NCBI GenBank assembly: GCA_039621445.1
Contig: CP154957.1
Coordinates: 28,468,798 to 28,532,797 of the forward strand
Length of the DNA stretch: 64,000 bases
Origin: Euglena gracilis
Lineage: Eukaryota; Euglenida; Euglenophyceae; Euglenales
Direction of reading: 5' to 3'
Positions 55,490-64,000 of the stretch are shown piece by piece (position 1 is the first letter of the stretch; every line of letters starts with the position of its first letter). The position numbers and the translations under genes are program-made. The notes under the pieces were generated by a model, which did not search any database, was not told the origin of the DNA, and saw only the letters and a program-made list of their open reading frames with translations.

Positions 55490-55692
55490 TGGACGAACCC
55501 AAAGAGCCGCCCAACTAGGGTTGATACACATGGGGGGACCCTCGCTCGGCACCTTTGGCGTCCCCCCATGTTTTTAATCCTAATTGGGCGGCTCTTTGGG
55601 TTCGCTGTGTATCTTTCAGAGACCAATCTAACAACGTTCTGTGGGAAATGTTCTGCTGTTTGGATAAGAATCGTAACCCTAACCCTAATGTC
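55490..55692. repeat. Dispersed repeat family L with inverted halves
   Basis: CGAACCCAAAGAGCCGCCCA (from about 55495) and its inverse TGGGCGGCTCTTTGGGTTCG (about 55586-55605) face each other. A related copy at 48592-48738 shares the sequence after it, and both end in CCCTAACCCT. Confidence 0.7.
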
Positions 55693-57659
55693 AGAAATTC
55701 TTTTTCACCACAGGTTAACGCCATCAGGAATTCTTTTTCTGCTAAAATTTATGCTCCACAGGGTTTGGCCAAGGGTTTGGATGCTTTTGAAAAGGAAAAC
55801 CATTGAGGTCATTTCCAACGGGGGTGTTCCCCCCGTGACCCCCCCCCGTGACCCCCCCGCTGCCCTTCGCGCTCGGCGGGATCCTCGTACGATGTTCATC
55901 GCCGCAGACGACCCCCTCCCTCGTCGCCCTGGCCCTGTTCCCTGCCTTTCGCGCTCAGCGGGATCATCGTACGATGTTCACGACCGGCCATCCCCCCACA
56001 CCCGCCCCTTCCACCACCCACCACACACCTACCCCAGCCGACAGCCCCGGCCCCGCCCCCTAACCATACCAGCTGGCACCCCCGGCCCCGCCCCCTACAT
56101 ATGCCGGCCGGCACCCCCGGCCCCGCCCCCTACCTATGCCAGCCAAGGACCCTTTTCGGCGAAGTTTTGTCGGGAAAAATATTGGCTGGCGATGCCTAAT
56201 TTGATAAAATTCTGGGGCAGATTCCTAATTTTGAGGCGTAAATTTTTTCAAATTTGGGCTTGGCGATTCCTAATTTGGAGTCAAAATCCTAATTTTAGGT
56301 GTGGGGATTCCTAATTTGTGGAATTTTTCTCCAAAAATTCCGACTCGGTGATTCCTAATTTTGCCACCAAAAATGTGGTGTTCCCCCCGTGACCCCCCCG
56401 TGACCCCCCCCCCCCCCGTGACCCGAACCACCCCCAATCGACCATGATTGGTCGGGCCGACCATGATTGGTCGGGCCGACCATTTGGTCGGTAACCGCAA
56501 ACAGGTCAGGCTGACCTGGTCAGCCCGACCTACAGTCAAAAGTCCTTTCTAGAAGGGGGGGGGGGTGATGCGGTACAGTGGCCATTTCTGTCGACCTCCA
56601 GAGGTCGGCCCGACCTCGGTTGGCCCGACCTCCAGAACTAGCATGGCCAATATTCCGCCCGGGGCCCCAACAGCAGGTGACTCTGACTGTTTAAAAGGCC
56701 ATATTTTGGGCTGGCAAACTCCTTCAAAAAGAACCCCATGAATCCTGTTCCCAGGACTCAAGGCAACCGAATTGTCATTTTGGAGGTGGTCGAGTAGAGA
56801 ACAAGTGCAAAGGACCATCAAAATGAATATTGCCACCATGTTTTTTTTAACAAACCCTCCAGAGGGTCTTTTCCAGTCCACTTTTTTTGGATTTCTCGTG
56901 GGGAAAGTGATTCACAAAGAAACATTGGATCCTTTTGACTTGCTCCACAAGCTGCATGTTGATGTGAGGTGTGGGGGGGCAGGAACAGAGGAAGGAAACT
57001 GCCTGAATTGACATTCATGGAGTTCTCATTTCTTTTTGCAGCAAGATGCAGTCCATAGCTGGTCTGAAGACAACGTACAAGATCATCACTCCAGCACAGA
57101 AGTTGAATGATTCACTATTCAAAAGAGGAGGGAGGTTTTTTGAGCATGCTTCTTTGAGATGAATCCTGCACCTGGACGTTTTGACAGGGTCATATGAAAC
57201 GGGAGGTTGAGTGTGAACCACACCCCATTTTTTGAGACAGATTTGCAAATCTGTGTCAAAAAAACCAAGAACCTGGTTCATTTAAAATGGCAAACCTTCC
57301 AACTTCTGCATTCGGTTCAGGTGCCACTGTGCAGAAGGGCAACACTGTGACCGTGCACGCAACAGGTGCCTTTTTTTTGTATTTGAAGTGTTCACAAAAT
57401 ATCCGCCAGACGCAAATACACAGAACCATTTTCCTTGACCTTCTCCTTAGGCTTGCATTGCATCTCCTGCTCAGGCTTGGAGGGAGGGCACCCCGGGGTC
57501 TGGTCGCCCCCCCCCCCCGAGCCCCCCCCCCCAGCAAGAGGGCATGATGCAAACCCAAACCTCCCCCTTCAAAGCGAAAGGGGGTTCCGGGGACCCCCCC
57601 CCCCAGGAACCAACAACAAGCTGTATGCTTTGGCCGATTTTTCTGATACGAAAACTGTG

Positions 57660-57855
57660 TCCAGAACGCCGGTTCGGGCGTGAAGCCGTGTTCCAGAACG
57701 CCGGTTCGGGTTTTTTTTTGCGTAGGGGGAGGGTCCGACGCCTCTCCTCGGGGGGGGGGGATTTGCGCTTTTTTTGAAACCGTGTCTGGGGGCTCCAGCT
57801 TCACGCCCGAACGGGCGTCTGGGACCCCAGACGCCGGTTCAAGTGCCTGTCTGCC
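57660..57855. repeat. GAACGCCGGTTCGGG cluster
   Basis: Two direct AGAACGCCGGTTCGGG units, then inverse arms CTTCACGCCCGAAC and GTCTGGGACCCCAGAC; related to other GACGCCGG clusters. Confidence 0.7.
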
Positions 57856-59261
57856 GCCTTCGGGTTTCCCTGTGTGTGCCAAGGTATGGCAGGGCCATTC
57901 CAAACCCTGACCCTAACCCTTCAAATAACCACAAAAACCACCCAAATGGCCGAGACGGGTCCCGACAAGTCGACACGTGGGTCTCTTGACCGTTTAAAAG
58001 GCTTCGCACCATTACCAAAAGGGGGGGCGTCATACCATGGAGGGTAGGCAGTCGAGTTCAGGTCACAAAGCCCCCCTCCCCAGGGAAGGATGGGAAGCCC
58101 TTCGGTATTGAGGTAGGTGGTAGGGGGGGTACGGACCACCCCCCCCCCTGGGGGGGTAAGGTGGTAGGGGGGGGTCCGGACCACCCCCCCCCCCCCCTAG
58201 ATGTTTGGGAGGGGGGGTCCGGGCCCTCCCACCCCCCCCTCCTTGACGGGTGCCAAAAATAGCAGAAAATTTTCTTCCGGCGCTGCGCGCCGGAAAATGA
58301 GCAAAAAACACCCCTTTTGCTCACTTTTGGACATATTGCCCATTTTTTGATGTGTTGGTGTTTTCCCCCAAAAAAATGTTCAAAAAATTTCAAAAAATGA
58401 GCATTTTTGGATCGATTTTCAAAGAAAAATCAGGGATTTTTGACCAATTTCGACCCTTTTTCCGGCCCTTTGCCCGTCCATGAAATCGAAAAATTTTCGG
58501 CCCCCCCTCAGTTTCGAGGTAGGAGGGGGGGGTCCCACCCCCCCCCCCCCCGTTTGTGTCGGGAGGGGGGGGTCCGACCCACCCCCCCCCCCTCAAGGCT
58601 TCCCATCCTTCCCTGCCCCTCCCCCCCCTTGTCTGGTTGAGTTCGGACCTGGACAGGGGGGTCCTGCGGGACCCCCCCATAACAGATAAGCACCAAAAAT
58701 CCTTCAGGAGGTCCCTGGGATATAGACCGGGGGGCGGGGGGGGCGCAAGGCGGTAGACTGGGGGGGGGGGTTGTGGGTAGTCAGCCGACTACCCAATTGG
58801 TCCGCCGACTAGGCCTAGTCGGTAGCTAGTCGGCGAGACAGGGGGGGGGGTAGTGGGTAGTCGGCCAACTAGTTGGCCGACTACCCACTCTAATGTACTA
58901 ACGGGTCAAAACCGCCGACTTTTAAGCACCCCCCCCCACGAACAAAATCCAATGCAAACTAGTCGGTGGCTAGTCGGCGGTCATAAAAATGGTCTGTGGC
59001 AGACCCAAATCACCCGGAAATGGTCCGGATGGGTCCAAATAAGTGTCTTACGCCTAAATAAACACCCCCAGATGGAAATCTTTGGTCAGTGGGGAGTCGG
59101 TGGGCCCTTGATGGGGGTCCGGAGGGGTAAAAAACCAATGATGAAACAGGGATTACATGAAAATCCTTTAGAAATGCAATCTGCAATCTGCATTCTGCAT
59201 CACGAGAGGCAGAAAACTCCCCCCTCCACCCCCATCCGAGCCTCTATATCAAGAAAGACCC

Positions 59262-60470
59262 CCCCCACACGGACTTTGTCCTGAGTCCGGTGGGGGGGGC
59301 ACGGACTTTGTCCGAAGGACAAAGTCCGTGCCCCCCCCCACCGGACTCAGGACAAAGTCCGTGTGGGGGGGTCTTGCTTTAAGTCCGTGTACTACCCCCC
59401 CTCCGACTCAGGACAAAGTTGGTGTATCCTAATGAGGAACATTAGCGTCGCTCAGGGTACACTTGTCTTTGTCTTCACAGCTCCATTTGCCCGCACAAGT
59501 CGTAAACGTCGCTGAGGTTGTCTTGGGACCTTTGCCAACACCCGCAAAGTTGTTGGCAGGGTTGAAGGTGGCAGTTGAACCCCAGAACACAGAAACTACA
59601 GACACAAAGCTTTTTGGGGATGTTTTCACCCAAACTGCCCCAGCCCAGGGCAGCGTCAAAAATCAGAAGGGGGGATATACCGCCTCGCCAATTTTCAAAA
59701 AGTTTGCGAACTGTGAGGCTATGCCACCACTGATTTGGATGACTACGGTGGCGTTTGCAAAGTGGGTGCTTTCGATACACGCTTTGCATGACACAGAAGC
59801 TGAGAAGATTGCGACAAAGGCACAAAGGCAGCTTCCATGTCAACGGGCTGGGGTGCCCATGTACGAATGGGCTCCGCAAACGTTGACATCGTATGTCAAC
59901 GCATTGGCTGTGCTATACAAATCAACAAAAACCAAGAATCCCATCGTCCCCAAAGCAAAATGCCATTTTCCAAAGTTCGTTACATTTGTGAACACAACAT
60001 CACGGCTGAAAATTTTGGAGTTCGATTCCGTTCGTTCTGTGCACTTCGATTCAGGCCGTTCCATGTCCTCTCCCCGCAACAGTTGGTGTTGTCCTCGTTG
60101 CAACGGCCGGGAGATGCCTCCCTTGCCAGCTCGTGTCGAGAACATGAAGCGAAAGCAATGAGGGGGACACCAACTGTCTGCTACCGTTTTTTTTTTTTTT
60201 TTCATTCAGTGGCACTACCAGGTTTTTACGGTAGCTGCTCCCTATTCCCTCCCCTGACGCGTCACAACAGCAAGAGGATAATTGTTCTGGGACTCCATTC
60301 GCATTAGTCCTAGTGGTGGAAACATCAAGGTGGCCATTGGTGGAAATGGGGGGGGGTACACCGGACTCAGGACAAAGTCCGCACCCCCCCCCCCCCCGGA
60401 CTTTGTCACCCCTGAGTCCGTCGTAGGGTACACTGACTTTGTCCTGAGTCGGAGGGGGGGGGGTATACGG
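59262..60470. mobile_element. Composite unit P1 bounded by GACTTTGTCC palindromes
   Basis: The left cluster (59268-59420) and right cluster (60358-60452) are built of CGGACTTTGTCCTGAGTCC and its inverse with C/G runs. Between them lies an ORF at 59463-60161. The unit lies within a larger insertion at the D-E junction of the repeat copy. Confidence 0.55.
59463..60161 (+). CDS. Hypothetical protein carried by P1, 232 codons
   Basis: The plus ORF from ATG at 59463 follows a possible acceptor (TTGTCTTCACAG). It reads VVNVAEVVLGPLPTPAKLLA, SPIFKKFANCEAMPPLIWMT, TSYVNALAVLYKSTKTKNPI and ends with a CCPRCNGREMPPLPAR Cys cluster and basic KRKQ. Composition is balanced and helical in the middle. No transposase, nuclease or other family signature was recognised. 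A minus-strand frame over 59429-59659 also looks protein-like, so strand is not certain. Confidence 0.4.
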   Translation: MSLSSQLHLPAQVVNVAEVVLGPLPTPAKLLAGLKVAVEPQNTETTDTKLFGDVFTQTAPAQGSVKNQKGGYTASPIFKKFANCEAMPPLIWMTTVAFAKWVLSIHALHDTEAEKIATKAQRQLPCQRAGVPMYEWAPQTLTSYVNALAVLYKSTKTKNPIVPKAKCHFPKFVTFVNTTSRLKILEFDSVRSVHFDSGRSMSSPRNSWCCPRCNGREMPPLPARVENMKRKQ

Positions 60471-60825
60471 ATTTACAGCTAATTGGCGGCAATTTTGGCC
60501 CAGGGACCTAAAATTTTGGCCCCCAAAATTAAAATTTTGGCCCCAGCTCGGCAATATATTTGGCCCCCGCCCTTAGAATTTTGGCCCCCGCCCTTAGAAT
60601 TTTGGCCCTCGGAATTAAAACTTTTGGCCCCACATAAAAAACTATCTCCATACAGGATGGGGCCAAATTTTAGGGCTGCAGGGGCCAAATATATTGCCAA
60701 CCTGGGGCCAAAATATTTGCCGCTTCGGGCCAAATCATTTGAGCCCATGGGCCAAAATGATAAGGGGGAGGGCCAAATATCCTGCCAGCTCGGGCCAATT
60801 CTCGCGCTGTTAGCTGTAAATAACA
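60471..60825. repeat. TIR element family F
   Basis: Ends ATTTACAGCTAA and inverse TTAGCTGTAAAT. The interior is alternating AAAATTTTGGCCCC and GGGGCCAAATAT, itself inverted about the centre. Confidence 0.65.
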
Positions 60826-61229
60826 AAATCCCTTCTGTGTTGGCAACATACTCGGGGGCTAAGTCGTTTTTAAACCGGCGTTTGAGACGCCGGGTTCAGG
60901 ACAGAACCGGCGTCCCCCCCCCACGGGTTTTCCGGACGCCGGTTCTGTCCTAAAACCCGGCGTTAGGAACGCCGGTTCTGTCCAAAACCCGGCGTCCGGT
61001 TTGGGACTGTATTTTATGTAAAAAAGTGTGCCAATGTGACCCCAGAAACAAAAATCTCCTTGAATGAAAGGGGATAAAAGGCACAATTGCTGAGTGCAAA
61101 ATATCATGGATGACTGACGGCAAGCGTTTTGCAGTTTCTGAGGTGGGGGGGGAGGATTGCTAGGCATACAGGTTGCTACAGCTGCACTGATTACAGGGCA
61201 AAACATATTGCCGGCAAGGAGACACATTA

Positions 61230-62145
61230 CAGAAATTTTGGCTGGACCCCACTGGATTTTTTCAGACGTACGGTTGGGATTTTTGGGTGGACCCCCCCCC
61301 TGGGGTTTTTCAGACATACGACAGGGAAATTTTGGCTGGACCCGCCCTGGGTTATTTCAAAAATTCGGTTTAATGTTGACTGCCCACCCCTGGGTTTTTT
61401 CTTAGAATTACGGTTAGGAAATGTTGGCTGGACCAGACAATTGCTTAAGCACTGTCCCACCCCCCCCCCCCCGGGGGGGGTGGGTGACTGGTTTTTTCAG
61501 AGTGACTGACTGGTTTTGGGCCCGGACCCCCTCCCCCCCCCGGGGGGGGGGGGTCGGCCAGGAGTGGGCAAAAGTGGCTTGAGTGACCCCGGCGCCGAAG
61601 GCGCCGGAAAATTTTTTTTGGCCTAAAATGGCCTAAAGTGACTGAAAAGTGGCCGTTTTTCTGAGTGGCCGACCCCCCCCCCCCCGGGGGGGGGGAGTGA
61701 CTGACTGGCTTCCCAAAAAAAAGTGACTGACTGGTTTTTAAAAAAGTGGAGTGACCCCCCCCTCCCCCCCCCGGGGGTCGGTAAGCAATTGTATGGGCTG
61801 GACCCCCCTGGGTTTTTTAGAAATACGGTTGTTAAATGCTGGCTGGAACCCCCCGTGCGTTTTTCAGAATTGCGGCTGTGTTGGCTGGAAAACGGTTAGG
61901 AAATGTTGGCTGGAGCCCCTGGGTTGTTTCAGACATACGGAGGGGAAACTGTGGTTGGACCTCGCTGGGTTTATTATCACGGTTGGAAATTTTGGCTGGA
62001 CCTGCTGGGTTTTTTTCTGTCAGAAATACGGTTGGGGAATACGGCTGGAACCCCCATGGCTTTTTTAGAGTTTAAGAGATTTTATGTTTGAATCCTCTGG
62101 ATTTTTTTTTCAGAATTTGCTTGGGGACGTTTTGGCTGTTCCCCC
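61230..62145. repeat. About 60-bp minisatellite, TTTGGCTGGACCCC units
   Basis: About ten units, each with GGCTGGACC, CTGGGTTTTTT, CAGACATACGG and TTGGGAAA. Interrupted by family C copy 3. Confidence 0.85.
61434..61795. mobile_element. TIR element family C, copy 3
   Basis: Starts CAGACAATTGCTTA, ends TAAGCAATTGTATG. Perfect 8-bp duplication GGCTGGAC at 61426-61433 and 61796-61803. Interior GTGACTGACTGGTTTT repeats as in copies 1 and 2. Confidence 0.88.
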
Positions 62146-62604
62146 ATGGGACTAAAGGGGAACGCTAGTGAACGTACTTCTAAGTGCTCCCTGGCCCGAA
62201 GGGGGTGAACGCCGGTTCTGTCCTGAACCCGGCGTCTCTAAAACGCCACTTTAAACAAGGGGTGGCGGACGCCGGTTCTGTCCTGAACCCGGCGTCCGCC
62301 ACCCCTTTTTTGTAGTAGTGGCTCACTTTGGCATAGGCGGGGGGGGCTCCGCCCCCCGCACCCCCCCCCCCCTCAAATAACAAAATCCCTTCTGTGTTGG
62401 CAACATACTCGGGGTTTTTTGTGGCTCACTTTGGCATAGGCGGGGGGGGGGGGGCTCCGCCCCCCCCCCACCCCCCCCCCCCCTCAAACAACAAAATCCC
62501 TTCTATGTTGGCAATGGACTTGGAGGGATAATACCTTTTTTTTTGTGCAAATTTTGATTTATATTAAAAACGTGTTCAGCCCGCCAAATGCCTGCCCTGA
62601 AATG

Positions 62605-62746
62605 AGGGCATTTGTGGCAATGACACGTTTTCAGTGAAGGCATCTGTGTTCAGGCACGTTTTCAGTGAGGGCATTTGTGGCAATGACACGTTTTCAGTGA
62701 AGGCATCTGTGTTCAGGCACGTTTTCAGTGAGAGCATCTGTGGCAA
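62605..62746. repeat. 63-bp tandem repeat, about 2.3 units
   Basis: Units contain GGCATTTGTGGCAATGACAC and GGCATCTGTGTTCAGGCACG, each followed by TTTTCAGTGA. The plus frame 62634-63155 through it is probably not a gene, though its later part is basic and balanced. Confidence 0.85.
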
Positions 62747-63574
62747 CCCCCAGCAAGAAACAAAAATCGCTATCAGGAAAAATCGGCGTGCGGTTGAGAG
62801 GCCGGGTGGTCCTCAACGGGTGAGGCGGGTCGGGGGCACTCTACAACATGAAGAAGACGACAACAAGAAGGCTAGGTTGCCTTGGCACAACGACAGGGAA
62901 GGGGCGAAAATCACGGCACACGACAGGCTTTATGATATGCCAAACCGCAGGCGTCACACAACTTTGTTCAGCTCCACACAATTTGGATTTTTCGGAATGG
63001 CAACACCACAAAAACCACATTTCTCCTGTTTTATAGGCAGTCGGGACACAGCACGAAGCACAGGGGGTTGGTCAGGGGAGGGAACAGAGCTGACCGCAGG
63101 AGCGGAACGTTGCTCGGCGGTGGGAAAGACAGAGGGAACACTGGTCAGGTCCTGATTTTCGAAATGAAAGAGGTTGCCGAACGATTCCCTGAAACGAACT
63201 CATGTTGAGCCACACATTGTTTGATGACGCTCGCCTCATCGAACAACAGGCTGGGTTCCAGCTCCCATCCCGTCCAGGCAACAAAGAAAGCATCCAGCTC
63301 AGGATAAGAGGCTTGCCGATGTTGACACAGTTAGGGTACCAAGTTACCCCTCGATCGAAAGCTCTTTTCAACAGACGACCAGCGGTGCGCATCAGATCTT
63401 TCCACGCTGCACGGTACTCTATTTCCAAATCTGGGCCGATTTTCACCAAATTTGGATATCCACCCCACTGGTCCCCAGATGGCAAAATTCATTGTCCTTG
63501 ATGGTTGAAACACTCATACCAGCACCTTAGGGCCACTTTTGGGCACTTTTGGTGACATTTTTTGGAATGAAAAT

Positions 63575-63715
63575 CGGACGCCGGGCTTTGGACAAAGCCA
63601 GCGTTCCTAACGCCGGGCTTTAGGACAGAACCGGCGTCCGAAAGCCCGTGGGGGGGGGACGCCGGTTCTGTCCTGAGCCCGGCGTCTCAAACGCCGGCTT
63701 AAAGAAAAAGTCCGG
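63575..63715. repeat. GACGCCGG palindrome cluster
   Basis: Arms GACGCCGGGCTTT, AACGCCGGGCTTTAGGACAG and GACGCCGGTTCTGTCCTGAG alternate with inverses around a G-run. Same family as the P2 ends. Confidence 0.8.
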
Positions 63716-64000
63716 CTCCGTGGGTGCAGAGCTTGCTTTGCACGCAGCCCGAGATACGCTCGCGATCGTCGGATCGGCCAGAATCTGAGTCGAAATTTGT
63801 CGCAATTTTCAGTGATTTTTGGTTTAAGATGCTTAATAAACCTTACAGAAACGTTTTTCCTCTTCGAATCAACGACCTGAGGGCCTTGGGGGTGCACCAG
63901 AGTTGTGAAATTAGGATTCCCCACTGACAGAAAATAAGAGCTCTAGGCGACGTGGCTGAATTTGGTGGTGATCGCCAGTCGTCTGATGAAAAGAGCTTTC

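Larger units (their letters stand above)
60870..62315. mobile_element. Composite insertion P2 bounded by GACGCCGGTTCTGTCC palindromes
   Basis: Left cluster at about 60873-60995 and right cluster at about 62208-62296, both with GACGCCGGTTCTGTCCTGAA and its inverse. It separates AAGTCGTTTTT from GTGGCTCACTTT, which are adjacent in the other repeat copy (49530). The interior is a minisatellite with a nested family C element and no clear ORF. Confidence 0.6.
58749..62575. repeat. Repeat D+E, copy 2, split by nested insertions
   Basis: D matches 58749-59247, ending at GAGCCTC. E resumes at about 60818 (AAATAACAAAATCCC), stops at about 60869 (AAGTCGTTTTT) and resumes at about 62316 (GTGGCTCACTTTGGC). 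Its tail is tandemly duplicated to 62575. Copy 1 at 49018 shows the empty junctions. Confidence 0.8.

Noticed and set aside
58853-59284. 143-codon plus ORF
   Set aside because: It lies entirely in repeat D; the corresponding frame is not kept open in the copy at 49018.
62634-63155. 173-codon plus ORF
   Set aside because: It starts inside the 63-bp tandem repeat; no domain or splice signal supports it, though its later half is balanced.

Overview
This is a nuclear window from an intron-rich eukaryote with low coding density, most likely a protist or alga. Support: small GC-rich exons on the minus strand separated by kilobase introns with GT-AG borders, abundant homopolymer G/C runs, CA microsatellites, many terminal-inverted-repeat (TIR) elements and a reverse-transcriptase element. 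No bacterial operons, rRNA, tRNA or CRISPR were seen. All well-supported genes lie on the minus strand. An alveolate (dinoflagellate or chromerid-like) origin is compatible with an NPGP-containing retroelement ORF and a possible GC splice donor, but the sequence does not settle the species.

Genes: (1) At 2.2-5.2 kb, the 3' part of a gene whose last four exons keep phase; the first is a WD40 blade. (2) At 9.1-30.1 kb, a dispersed exon set encoding, in order of transcription, an EF-hand, at least eight WD40-type exons and a divergent protein-kinase domain ending at a TAG at 9142. The EF-hand/WD40 and kinase parts may be one gene or two adjacent genes; the phases of the last five kinase exons agree perfectly. 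(3) At 35.3-45.4 kb, a four-exon gene (3' part) with a coiled-coil C-terminus. Its last intron (7.56 kb) contains a same-strand retroelement.

Retroelement (38.35-42.98 kb, minus): a 785-codon ORF with an N-terminal zinc-finger-like segment and a Penelope-type RT-like domain; then, in the same frame after one TAA, a CCCH finger plus OTU protease domain; then an overlapping ORF with a J-like segment and an NPGP motif, and a second CCCH finger in a shifted frame. RT motif C reads IGD rather than xDD. An in-phase splice acceptor lies directly before the RT ORF, 44 nt below a host-gene donor, so a host-RT fusion transcript is possible.

Repeats: several short TIR families with intact 8-bp target-site duplications (hAT-like) at 9.85, 21.2, 21.6, 30.7, 37.0, 44.7 and 61.4 kb; families whose ends are TACC plus a long C-run (0, 4.3, 13.0, 48.7, 54.3 kb); a 3-kb field of GCGCGCAATTGCGC-type palindromes (25.8-28.7 kb); an inverted 0.9-kb pair (35.8/46.4 kb); and a direct repeat (49.0-49.7 kb) whose second copy (58.7-62.6 kb) is split by nested insertions with self-complementary ends, one of which carries a 232-codon ORF.
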